Positions 1 through 6,256 of a stretch of DNA of 8,038 bases are shown here, piece by piece. The stretch is from an uncultured Lachnospiraceae bacterium (GTDB lineage Bacteria; Bacillota; Clostridia; Lachnospirales; Lachnospiraceae): assembly GCA_902783935.1 (NCBI GenBank), contig CACZTA010000140.1, forward strand, positions 1 to 8,038, in the 5' to 3' direction. A program made the translations under genes and the position numbers. The notes under the pieces are model-generated. The model searched no databases and had not been told where the DNA came from. It saw only the letters and a program-made list of their open reading frames with translations. Each line of letters begins with the position of its first letter. The stretch's first letter is position 1.

Positions 1-534
1 ATGCCGGAAGGGGCAGCCGCACATTTGCCCGGCAGCGGAGCCGCGGCGGTTTCAGCTGCACCGGTGATGCAGACCTGGAAAAGGAAAAAACGCAAAAAGA
101 ATAAAAAAACCTCTTCTGAAGCATCTGCAGCATCTGCGGCAACGGCGGCGGGGACTGATCTGTCCGGGAAGACCGGGGAAACAGACGTGACTGTCGAGGA
201 GGACGGTGCCTATACGTCGAAGGAAGAAGTGGCGCTCTACATCCATACATACGGAGAACTCCCGGGGAATTATATTACCAAGAGGGAAGCGGAAGATCTC
301 GGCTGGTCTTCGAGCGCGGGAAATCTGGATATCGTGGCTCCGGGGAAAAGTATCGGCGGAAACCGCTTCGGAAATTACGAGGGGAAGCTCCCGGAAAAGA
401 AGGGCCGGCAGTATTACGAGTGCGACATTGATTATGACGGCGGCCGCAGAAATGCAAAGCGGATCATTTTCTCAAATGACGGCCTGATTTTCTACACGGA
501 AGATCATTATAATACCTTTGAACAGCTTTACTGA
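1..534 (+). CDS. Barnase-like extracellular-type ribonuclease, 5' end probably incomplete
   Basis: A guanyl-preferring ribonuclease of the barnase (RNase N1/T1) family, which cleaves single-stranded RNA by an acid-base mechanism. Residues about 70-177 of the visible frame align with mature barnase throughout: LPGNYITKREAEDLGW, VAPGKSIGG, EGKLP and TEDHYNTFEQLY. The catalytic triad is intact: E140, R154 and H169 match barnase Glu73, Arg87 and His102, and K94 and R150 match Lys27 and Arg83. The loop arginine Arg59, which also contacts barstar, is Y126 here. Ahead of the domain lie a lysine/arginine run (residues 27-36) and an Ala/Ser-rich linker. No signal peptide or membrane segment is visible, although such enzymes are normally exported. 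The frame is open from base 1, and no ribosome binding site precedes the ATG at 67, so I infer that the start and any export signal lie upstream. It could also be the toxin tip of a larger protein. The inhibitor gene follows after 22 nt. Family call very sure; start unsure. Confidence 0.93.
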   Translation: MPEGAAAHLPGSGAAAVSAAPVMQTWKRKKRKKNKKTSSEASAASAATAAGTDLSGKTGETDVTVEEDGAYTSKEEVALYIHTYGELPGNYITKREAEDLGWSSSAGNLDIVAPGKSIGGNRFGNYEGKLPEKKGRQYYECDIDYDGGRRNAKRIIFSNDGLIFYTEDHYNTFEQLY

Positions 535-556
535 TGGGAGAGGAGGCAGCACGGAT

Positions 557-844
557 ATGCGTAAGATTATTCTTGATTTCGGCGCGACTTCAACACCTGA
601 GGAAGTACAGCAGTATCTGGCCATGAAGTTTGATTTTCCGGATTATTACGGCATGAACCTCGATGCGCTCTATGATGAACTGACATCAACGGATATTGAT
701 ACCTGCGCAGGCTTTTTTCTCCCGGAAACCAGACGGACGATTGACGGCTATCTCCGGAGAGTGGGAAGGGTCATGCTGGATGCGGAAGAAGAAAATCCGC
801 ATTTTGCCGTCATTTTCGGGGAACTGGAAGAGAATTTCTCCTGA
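557..844 (+). CDS. Barstar-family ribonuclease inhibitor
   Basis: A 95-residue intracellular inhibitor that should plug the active site of the adjacent barnase-like enzyme and protect the producing cell. The barstar signature is clear at residues 27-40 (FPDYYGMNLDALYD). D36 and D40 match barstar Asp35 and Asp39, which bind the catalytic pocket; barstar Trp38 is Tyr39 here. The length equals the family norm of about 90 residues. The start at 557 is chosen because GGGAGAGGAGG (536-546) sits 10 nt upstream and because MRKIILDF begins the first beta strand. An in-frame ATG at 518 lies inside the ribonuclease gene and lacks such a site. The gene is probably co-transcribed with the ribonuclease and ends just before the hairpin at 861. 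Confidence 0.93.
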   Translation: MRKIILDFGATSTPEEVQQYLAMKFDFPDYYGMNLDALYDELTSTDIDTCAGFFLPETRRTIDGYLRRVGRVMLDAEEENPHFAVIFGELEENFS

Positions 845-860
845 AGGGGCGGTTTACAGG

Positions 861-900
861 ACATAAGTAAGGGGCGGCTTTTTGCCGCCCTTACTTATGT
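861..900. terminator. Symmetric hairpin, likely bidirectional terminator
   Basis: Bases 861-878 pair with 884-900 as a 17-bp stem with one bulged G, closed by a TTTTT loop (879-883). The inner core (GGGCGGC against GCCGCCC) is GC-rich. The outer arms (ACATAAGTAA / TTACTTATGT) can act as the weakly U-rich tail of the core hairpin in either direction. It lies between the convergent barstar and plsC-type genes, 17 nt after one stop codon and 16 nt after the other. There is no long uninterrupted U-tract, so termination strength is uncertain. Confidence 0.75.
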
Positions 901-915
901 CCGTTCATACCGTAA

Positions 916-1656
916 TCAGATCAGTTCGCGGTTTTTCGTGACCATTTCCGCTATGATTTTCCGGAAATGCTCATCGATGTTCTTCTGCTCTTCGCGCGTC
1001 AGTGACCCGTAAGGAACCGGCTTTCCGTATTCAATGATAATATGGGCCGGTTTGACCCTCGGGAACTGCGCCTCAAAGATGGAGGCCGTGTTATTGAATG
1101 ACACGGGGACAATACTGCAGCCTGTCCGCTGCGCCATCTTGAAGCTGCCGCGGTGGAATTCGTTCAGAGCCGTCTCATCGCCTGATTTATTTCTCGTCCC
1201 CTCCGGAAAAATAAATACCGAGATGCCCTGCTTAATGTATTCAATCGCCTGCTTGATGGTCTCAAGTCCCTTCTTCAGATCATTCCTGTCGAGGAACAGG
1301 CAGAGAAGGAAGCGCATATTCCAGGACAGGAGGGGAATATGGGCCAGATTATCCTTTGCGATGTAACCGCAGCGGTTTTTCATGTGGCAGTAGCTCGTGA
1401 CGATGTCGAACAGGCTCTGATGGTTGCCGACGAAGAGCACGGCTTCGTCTTCGGGAATGTTTTCCCGTCCTAATACCGTGATTTTTGTGCCGCATATGAA
1501 GAGAATGATCCTGAAAGCACCCTGGACGACACGCAGCATGAACATCTCGGCGGTGACGGGGCTGAATTTCCGGACCAGCGTCATAATGAGCAGGAGCGGT
1601 ATGGAGATAATACAGTAGATAACGACAAAGATAACAGCAATCAATGCCCGGATCAT
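916..1656 (-). CDS. plsC: 1-acyl-sn-glycerol-3-phosphate acyltransferase (PlsC family)
   Basis: A 246-residue membrane-associated acyltransferase, expected to transfer an acyl group to lysophosphatidic acid to give phosphatidic acid, the second acylation in phospholipid synthesis. A long hydrophobic N-terminus (about residues 3-28) and a second hydrophobic patch (about 42-56) suit membrane attachment. The family motifs occur in order: the catalytic H(X)4D as NHQSLFD (H79, D84), the substrate-binding block ending LFLDR (R124), FPEGTR (150-155) and the VPVSF block (183-187). The ATG at 1656 is preferred over an in-frame GTG at 1677, because AAGGAGGA (about 1663-1670) lies 7 nt upstream of the ATG and falls inside the longer reading frame. 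It is a single gene, divergent from ispE and convergent with barstar. Acyltransferase family is certain; exact acceptor specificity is inferred from the family. Confidence 0.9.
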   Translation of the reverse strand: MIRALIAVIFVVIYCIISIPLLLIMTLVRKFSPVTAEMFMLRVVQGAFRIILFICGTKITVLGRENIPEDEAVLFVGNHQSLFDIVTSYCHMKNRCGYIAKDNLAHIPLLSWNMRFLLCLFLDRNDLKKGLETIKQAIEYIKQGISVFIFPEGTRNKSGDETALNEFHRGSFKMAQRTGCSIVPVSFNNTASIFEAQFPRVKPAHIIIEYGKPVPYGSLTREEQKNIDEHFRKIIAEMVTKNRELI

Positions 1657-1713
1657 GATTTTTCCTCCTTCCGGCACGGGTGTCTGCTGATGCAGTCATA
1701 AGAATGCGAATCT

Positions 1714-1742
1714 ATTATCGCACAATGATGAAAAATACGCAA
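1714..1742 (-). promoter_or_regulatory. Predicted sigma-A promoter of the plsC-type gene
   Basis: On the minus strand, TTGCGT (1742-1737) and GATAAT (1719-1714) are separated by 17 nt, and the -10 is preceded by TGC, an extended -10 element. The start of transcription would fall near 1707, leaving a leader of about 50 nt. The -35 is weak (3 of 6 to consensus) but the extended -10 compensates. It is back-to-back with the ispE promoter, the two -35 boxes being about 20 bp apart. Confidence 0.6.
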
Positions 1743-1762
1743 ACCTGCCTTCATCAAGATGG

Positions 1763-1799
1763 TTGCATGAAGAGATGTTTATGAATATAATGTTATAAT
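1763..1799 (+). promoter_or_regulatory. Predicted ispE operon promoter with two overlapping -10 boxes
   Basis: TTGCAT (1763-1768) lies 17 nt before a perfect TATAAT (1786-1791). A second perfect TATAAT (1794-1799) follows 8 bp later, preceded by TGT, which makes it an extended -10 that may not need a -35. Transcription would start near 1798 and/or 1806, giving a leader of roughly 58-66 nt before the ispE start at 1864. This is the only good promoter seen ahead of the five-gene cluster. Confidence 0.7.
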
Positions 1800-1802
1800 G
1801 TA

Positions 1803-1812
1803 TTGTATACAA
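1803..1812. promoter_or_regulatory. Candidate GntR (FadR-subfamily) operator, TTGTATACAA
   Basis: A perfect 10-bp palindrome, TTGTATACAA, begins 3 bp after the second -10 box and overlaps the expected transcription start. It fits the published consensus for FadR-subfamily GntR operators, TNGT-N(0-3)-ACNA. The third position of that subfamily in this argument is filled by the cluster's own second gene, a FadR/FCD-type GntR protein (2747-3460). Binding here would be expected to block transcription initiation, so negative autoregulation is the simplest model. The site is seen directly; the regulator-site pairing is inference. Confidence 0.6.
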
Positions 1813-1863
1813 AGTCAGCCGGGAGGTTTTCCCCGCCTCTCCGCCGTAACCGGAGGCAGCACC

Positions 1864-2760
1864 ATGTATCTGCGGGCAAATGCAAAAATCAATCTGTCGC
1901 TGGACGTTCTCAGGAAAAGAGACGACGGTTATCACGATGTCCGCATGATCATGCAGATGGTCGGGATGTATGACAGACTGAACCTGACGCCTGTCACCGG
2001 ACTGCCGGGCATCCATCTGACGACGAACCTGTCTTATATTCCCGTCAATGAGAACAATCTGGTTGTGAAAGCCGCCAAAATGCTGATGGACGAATTCGGC
2101 GTGACAGACGGACTTGAGATCCGGCTGGACAAATTTATTCCTGTCGCGGCAGGCCTTGCGGGAGGCAGTTCCGATGCGGCGCAGACGTTCCTCGGCGTAA
2201 ACCGGCTGTTCGGGCTCGGACTCACGAAAGAGGAACTGATGCAGAGAGGTGCGCGGATCGGTGCGGATGTGCCGTACTGTATCCTGGGGGGAACCGCTCT
2301 TTCCGAAGGTGTCGGCGACATTCTGACGCCGCTTCCGCCGATGCCGGACGCCTGCATTCTCCTGTGCAAACCGAATATAAACGTTTCAACAAAAGAAATC
2401 TACACGGAACTCCGCGCGGCGGAGCTGGCATTTCATCCTGACGTGGATGCACAGATCAGGGCGCTTAAAGAGGGCGATCTGCGCGCGATGACAGCTCCGG
2501 GCGTCATGTATAACGTACTGGAAACTGTGACGGGCATAAAGCATCCTGTGATCAACAGGATTGAAACGGCGATGACGGAAGCGGGGGCGCTTGCGTCGAT
2601 TATGAGCGGAAGCGGACCTACGGTATTTGGAATCTTTGATGATACAGATAAAGCCGAAGCCTGCAGGGTGATGCTGAAGAAAACGAGACCTTCTGCGCGC
2701 ACATTCCTGACATGGCCGGCAGACACGAGAAAGGGCAGACATCATTATGAGAGAAAGTGA
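1864..2760 (+). CDS. ispE: 4-diphosphocytidyl-2-C-methyl-D-erythritol kinase
   Basis: A cytoplasmic GHMP-family kinase of the MEP isoprenoid pathway. It uses ATP to phosphorylate the 2-hydroxyl of CDP-methylerythritol, on the way to IPP/DMAPP and thus undecaprenyl carriers and quinones. At 298 residues it has normal family length. The N-terminal AKINLSLDV carries the catalytic lysine (K8), followed by GYHDVRMIMQMV. The ATP loop PVAAGLAGGSSDAA spans 93-106, IGADVPYCILGG contains the catalytic aspartate (D135), and the C-terminal GHMP motif MSGSGPT is at 248-254. The start at 1864 is set by GGAGG (1852-1856) 7 nt upstream and by the family-typical beginning. The frame extends upstream to an ATG at 1798, but that one overlaps the promoter. 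It is the first gene of the cluster and overlaps the next by 14 nt. Confidence 0.96.
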   Translation: MYLRANAKINLSLDVLRKRDDGYHDVRMIMQMVGMYDRLNLTPVTGLPGIHLTTNLSYIPVNENNLVVKAAKMLMDEFGVTDGLEIRLDKFIPVAAGLAGGSSDAAQTFLGVNRLFGLGLTKEELMQRGARIGADVPYCILGGTALSEGVGDILTPLPPMPDACILLCKPNINVSTKEIYTELRAAELAFHPDVDAQIRALKEGDLRAMTAPGVMYNVLETVTGIKHPVINRIETAMTEAGALASIMSGSGPTVFGIFDDTDKAEACRVMLKKTRPSARTFLTWPADTRKGRHHYERK

Positions 2761-3460
2761 CAGTGCGTTAAATCCGGAAGAATATATGCCGCTCCGCGAG
2801 GTTGTTTTCCTGACACTCAGAAGCCAGATCCTGAGAGGGGAACTGAAACCCGGTGAGCGGCTCATGGAAATCAGTCTGGCAAACCGTCTGGGCGTATCCC
2901 GCACACCGATCCGCGAAGCGATCCGCAAACTTGAGCATGAAGGACTTGTCGTCATGATTCCGAGACGCGGTGCCCATGTCGCCGAGATCACCCAGCAGGA
3001 ACTGAAGGATGTCCTGGAGATCAGGAAAAGCCTTGAAATACTGGCTGTCACGAAAATATGCCGCTGCATCACTGACCGGGAGATCGGGGAACTGGAAAAG
3101 GCCGAGGAGATATTTGCCCGCCAGGTGATGAAAAAAGATTCGGATCCGGCGGCTCTCGGGGAAGCGGATGAGCAGTTTCACGAGATGATCTACAATGCGA
3201 CCCATAACCGGAGAATGATCCAGATCCTCAATAATCTGCGTGAACAGATGTACCGCTTCAGGATGGAATACCTGAAGGATAAGGAAGTCCGCATGAAGAT
3301 TGTCGAGGAACATGAAGCCATCCTGAATGCGATCAGGAGAAGAGATGAACAGGAAGCCGTCAGGCTGGAGCAGGAACATATCGATAATCAGTACAGAAGC
3401 ATTATGAAGTCACTGGAAGAGCGGTGCGCAGGAAGGACGGGATATGAGCAGTCTGAATGA
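2747..3460 (+). CDS. GntR-family transcriptional regulator, FadR/FCD subfamily
   Basis: A 237-residue ligand-responsive DNA-binding protein. The winged helix-turn-helix spans about 14-80 (PLREVVFLTLRSQILRGEL, then LANRLGVSRTPIREAIRKLEHEGLV and the wing residues RRGAHV). The all-helical FCD domain covers about 85-225 and keeps the full metal/ligand site pattern: D141, H145, H189 and H211. Members usually sense carboxylic acids via this metal; the ligand here is unknown. The start at 2747 follows a modest AAGGG (2731-2735); an alternative ATG at 2786 also has a weak site (GGAAGA) and would still include the whole helix-turn-helix. The gene overlaps ispE by 14 nt and murI by 17 nt, so its level is tied to theirs. 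The palindrome at 1803-1812 is a fitting operator, suggesting autoregulation of the cluster. Confidence 0.92.
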   Translation: MRESDSALNPEEYMPLREVVFLTLRSQILRGELKPGERLMEISLANRLGVSRTPIREAIRKLEHEGLVVMIPRRGAHVAEITQQELKDVLEIRKSLEILAVTKICRCITDREIGELEKAEEIFARQVMKKDSDPAALGEADEQFHEMIYNATHNRRMIQILNNLREQMYRFRMEYLKDKEVRMKIVEEHEAILNAIRRRDEQEAVRLEQEHIDNQYRSIMKSLEERCAGRTGYEQSE

Positions 3461-4271
3461 AGCGCCGATCGGCGTATTTGACTCAGGTCTCGGCGGGCTC
3501 ACTGTTGCCCGGGAGATTATGAGAAACCTGCCCCGGGAAAAAATCGTCTACTTCGGCGATACTGCGAGAGTTCCCTACGGCAGCAAATCCCGCCAGACGG
3601 TGGAGAGGTATTCCCGCCAGATCGTCCGTTTCCTGAAGACGCAGGAAATAAAGGCGATTGTCATTGCCTGCAATACGGCGACAGCATTTGCCATCGATGC
3701 GGTCCGGGAAGAGGCGGATCTCCCGGTGATCGGCGTCATCGAACCGGGGGCGCGGGTCGCCTGCGCCGAGACCGGAAACGGCAGGATCGGCGTCATCGCG
3801 ACGAGGGCCACCGTGGGATCTGGGGCCTATACGGAAGCGCTCCGTTCCCTGCGCCCGGATGTGCGTGTGATTGAGAAGGCGTGTCCCCTGCTCGTGCCGC
3901 TGGTGGAGGAGGGCCTCCTGCATGATCCCGTGACGGATGAGATCATCATGAGGTATCTGGATGAAGTCCTGGAGAACGGCGTCGATACGCTGATTCTCGG
4001 CTGTACCCATTACCCGCTGCTCCGCAGTGCCATCCGCAAACTGGTCGGCGATTCGATCCGCCTTGTGAATCCGGCCTATGAGACCGCCAGAAGCCTGGCG
4101 GAACTGCTGGAAGAAAAGCAGCTTGAATGTACGGTGCCGCGCAGTGCGGATGATCCTTCCCCGTACCGCTTTTTCGTCAGCGACCAGGCGGAGCGCTTTG
4201 CTGAATTTGCCAACATGATCCTGCCGATCGATGTCAGTATGGCGCGGCTCGTGCGGATCGAGGATTACTGA
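3444..4271 (+). CDS. murI: Glutamate racemase
   Basis: A cytoplasmic, cofactor-independent racemase of 275 residues that converts L-glutamate to D-glutamate for the peptidoglycan stem peptide. The two catalytic cysteines sit in their expected contexts: C76 in IACNTATA and C187 in ILGCTHYPLL. Substrate-binding segments IGVFDSGLGGLTV (D13, S14) and YFGDTARVPYGSKS (37-50) are intact. Near the C-terminus, a VNPAYETA segment (208-215) occupies the place where many relatives have an IDSGxxTA-like sequence. The ATG at 3444 is preceded by GGAAGG (3431-3436) at 7 nt. It overlaps the GntR gene by 17 nt and is followed one base later by the DUF1934 gene. Placement beside ispE links two cell-wall precursor supplies in one transcript. 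Confidence 0.96.
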   Translation: MSSLNEAPIGVFDSGLGGLTVAREIMRNLPREKIVYFGDTARVPYGSKSRQTVERYSRQIVRFLKTQEIKAIVIACNTATAFAIDAVREEADLPVIGVIEPGARVACAETGNGRIGVIATRATVGSGAYTEALRSLRPDVRVIEKACPLLVPLVEEGLLHDPVTDEIIMRYLDEVLENGVDTLILGCTHYPLLRSAIRKLVGDSIRLVNPAYETARSLAELLEEKQLECTVPRSADDPSPYRFFVSDQAERFAEFANMILPIDVSMARLVRIEDY

Positions 4272-4272
4272 G

Positions 4273-4728
4273 ATGCGGAATCCGGAAGGAACGTCCCGCA
4301 TTACGGTGACAGGGCGACAGTCTGATCCCGGCGCACCGGAGAGGAGCGGACAGGAGATCACGGTCACAGCTGATGCCCGCTGCAGGTATGTGGGAGACCG
4401 TTTCCATATCGTCTACACGGACGGGGGGATCCGGACGCACATTATTATCGGAGACGGCCGGATGGAGATCCGCCGGAGCGGCGGAATCCGTTCGGAGATG
4501 GTCATTGAACCGGGGCAGACGCATCCGATGACTTACAGGACAGCGGAAGGGTCACTCTCTTTTGACGTCGCAGCAGATACACTTACCTCTCATCAGGAAG
4601 GCGATGTATTTCTGGCGAAAGCCTCGTACAGGCTTCTGTCAGGTGATACGGTTCTCTCCCGGAATGAAACGGACATACAGATAAAAGGACCTGGAGGAAA
4701 GCAGCATGCCGGAACGCGGATCCTATAA
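4273..4728 (+). CDS. DUF1934 (YwiB-like) beta-barrel protein of unknown function
   Basis: A 151-residue soluble protein matching the DUF1934/YwiB pattern. It has an N-terminal strand (ISRITVTG-type), a HIVYTD strand, IRRSGGIRSEMVIEPGQ, then the hallmark YRTAEGSLSFDVAADTL (about 92-108) and a final strand with ASYRLLSG. The family is predicted to form a small lipocalin-like beta barrel; no activity is established. No signal peptide or membrane segment is seen. The ATG at 4273 follows the murI stop by one base, with GAGG (about 4260-4263) at a suitable distance, so translation is likely coupled to murI. The last 23 nt overlap the deacetylase gene. I recognise the family from the sequence pattern alone. 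A role near cell-wall synthesis is only suggested by the neighbours. Confidence 0.8.
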   Translation: MRNPEGTSRITVTGRQSDPGAPERSGQEITVTADARCRYVGDRFHIVYTDGGIRTHIIIGDGRMEIRRSGGIRSEMVIEPGQTHPMTYRTAEGSLSFDVAADTLTSHQEGDVFLAKASYRLLSGDTVLSRNETDIQIKGPGGKQHAGTRIL

Positions 4729-6166
4729 AAACTCAAGAACGGCGAAGCGCAAGCGCCGCAGGAGACAGCTGCAGATCATTTATACCTGCATAGCCTTCCT
4801 CATTGTCCTGACGGCGGTGCTGATCGCGGGCCTGTTTACGACGACGAAGAAAAAGAACGACAGGGCCAAGGCGGCTAAGGCGGCTGAAATCGCAGCGGAA
4901 GAGGAGGCGATTGCCGCAAAGCGTGAGAAGATCGCGGAAGCTGAAAAGATTGCGTCAGCCTACGATTATGACGGAGCCATCTCCCTGCTCCAGCAGCAGG
5001 AGAATTATGACACGGACACGGAACTGATTAATGCAATCGCCAAATTCACGGCGGCGAAATCAGCGCTTGAGGCGAAGAATGTCCTGGAAGTGCCGCATAT
5101 CTTCTATCACTCACTGATAGTGGATACCGACCGGGCATTTGATACATCAAAGTTCGGGGAGGAGACGGTCGCGGGCGTCAATGCCTGGATGACCACGATC
5201 GAAGAATTTGACGCCATCACCGAGGAGATGTATAACCGGGGCTGGATCCTGATCAGGATGCGGGACCTGGTCAATGAATACACAGGTGATGACGGGCTCG
5301 TCCATTTTAAGCAGAACAAATCGCTGCTGCTTCCCCAGGACAAGCATCCGTTCGTCCTGTCCATCGATGACTGGAGCTACTATCATTCTTATAAAGGGCA
5401 GGGCTTCGGCGACAAAGCCGTGCTCGATGAAAACGGTGAAGTGAAGGTCCAGTATACGGACGCTTCCGGAAAAGTTTCCGTCGGAGATTACGACGTCGTT
5501 CCCCGGATGAATTCTTTTATAAAAGAACACCCGGATTTTTCCTACGGCGGCGCCAGAGGACTGATTGCGATGACCGGTTATAACGGTGTGTTCGGATACA
5601 GGACGGATGTAGCGTACAAAACAGGGGAGCGCCTCGATCAGGACCAGGCGGAATGGCTGGCGGAGCACCCGGACTTCAACTGGGATACCGAGGTGGCGGA
5701 GGCAAAGAAAATCGCCGATGCCTGTAAAGCGGCCGGATGGGAATTTGCCTGCCATACCTGGGGCCATCTGAGCGTCACGGACAAATCCGTGGAGACGCTG
5801 TCCACCGATCAGGACAAGTGGCAGAATACGGTTGCAAACATAACGGGCAAGACGGATACCATTATTTTTGCCCACGGCAATGATATCGGCAACTGGAAAC
5901 CTTACAGCTATGAAGAAAATGACGTCTTCCGCTATTTCAAAGGGATGGGCTATAATTACTACGCAAATGTTGACGCGTCTGCGGAATACTGGGTCCAGGT
6001 AAATGACCTGTCCTGCAGAATGGGCCGCATCGACTGCGACGGCCTGCAGATGTGGAGGGCAATCTCCGGAGCAGCCAAAAAGAATGTCTTTGAACAGCTG
6101 TTTGATGTCAATGCCGTGTTTGACAAGCGGCGCCCGACACCTGTTTCCGCTACAGGAAAGTCATGA
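4706..6166 (+). CDS. Membrane-anchored polysaccharide deacetylase-like (NodB-type) protein
   Basis: A 486-residue protein with a very basic N-terminus (KRKRRRR, 14-20) and one membrane helix (about 24-44), predicting a cytoplasmic N-tip and an external catalytic part. A charged, Ala/Glu-rich helical linker, probably coiled coil, spans about 50-125. The domain then opens with VPHIFYHSLIVD (129-140). Metal-site candidates follow the NodB plan: SIDDW with D221/D222 in place of TFDDG, and CHTWGH giving H350 and H354 (HxxxH). FAHGND (388-393) stands where relatives often have a YPYG-like segment. A long insertion (about 223-300, ending GYNGVFGYRTD) separates the first two motifs. The likely role is deacetylation of a cell-wall or surface glycan; the substrate is unknown and activity is unproven. 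GGAGG (4693-4697) lies 8 nt before the ATG. It overlaps the DUF1934 gene by 23 nt and ends the cluster; no convincing terminator follows. Confidence 0.85.
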   Translation: MPERGSYKNSRTAKRKRRRRQLQIIYTCIAFLIVLTAVLIAGLFTTTKKKNDRAKAAKAAEIAAEEEAIAAKREKIAEAEKIASAYDYDGAISLLQQQENYDTDTELINAIAKFTAAKSALEAKNVLEVPHIFYHSLIVDTDRAFDTSKFGEETVAGVNAWMTTIEEFDAITEEMYNRGWILIRMRDLVNEYTGDDGLVHFKQNKSLLLPQDKHPFVLSIDDWSYYHSYKGQGFGDKAVLDENGEVKVQYTDASGKVSVGDYDVVPRMNSFIKEHPDFSYGGARGLIAMTGYNGVFGYRTDVAYKTGERLDQDQAEWLAEHPDFNWDTEVAEAKKIADACKAAGWEFACHTWGHLSVTDKSVETLSTDQDKWQNTVANITGKTDTIIFAHGNDIGNWKPYSYEENDVFRYFKGMGYNYYANVDASAEYWVQVNDLSCRMGRIDCDGLQMWRAISGAAKKNVFEQLFDVNAVFDKRRPTPVSATGKS

Positions 6167-6184
6167 TCCGGAAGAGCGGCCTAC

Positions 6185-6213
6185 TTGCCACGGGCTGTTT
6201 TTCATGATAGACT
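6185..6213 (+). promoter_or_regulatory. Predicted promoter for the 166-residue membrane protein gene
   Basis: TTGCCA (6185-6190, 5 of 6 to consensus) and TAGACT (6208-6213, 4 of 6) are 17 nt apart, with TGA directly before the -10 (extended -10). Transcription would begin about 6220, giving a leader of roughly 37 nt. Readthrough from the upstream cluster also remains possible because no strong terminator is visible between 6167 and 6256. Confidence 0.45.
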
Positions 6214-6256
6214 TTGTTTCGGATGTAAAAGAAACACGTAAACGGAGGAAAAAAAA

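Noticed and set aside
1657..1677. Longer plsC start at a GTG (1677)
   Set aside because: The extra seven residues would be encoded by the strong AAGGAGGA ribosome binding site of the ATG at 1656, which is the better start.
1798..1863. Upstream ATG (1798) in frame with ispE
   Set aside because: It overlaps the second -10 box and would be untranscribed or leaderless; the family N-terminus begins at 1864 after a good ribosome binding site.
2386..3379. Two overlapping minus-strand open frames opposite ispE and the GntR gene
   Set aside because: They overlap each other and two firmly identified plus-strand genes, and show no domain.
3483..4367. Minus-strand open frame of about 294 codons opposite murI
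   Set aside because: It mirrors murI and the beginning of the DUF1934 gene, has no family motif, and the composition is that of an antisense frame.
5147..5875. Minus-strand open frame of about 242 codons inside the deacetylase gene
   Set aside because: Antisense to a well-supported protein with a membrane helix and metal-site motifs; no independent evidence for it.
6167..6220. Terminator after the deacetylase gene (GCC-ACG-GGC followed by T-run near 6187-6202)
   Set aside because: The stem is only 3 bp with a 3-nt loop, too weak to call.
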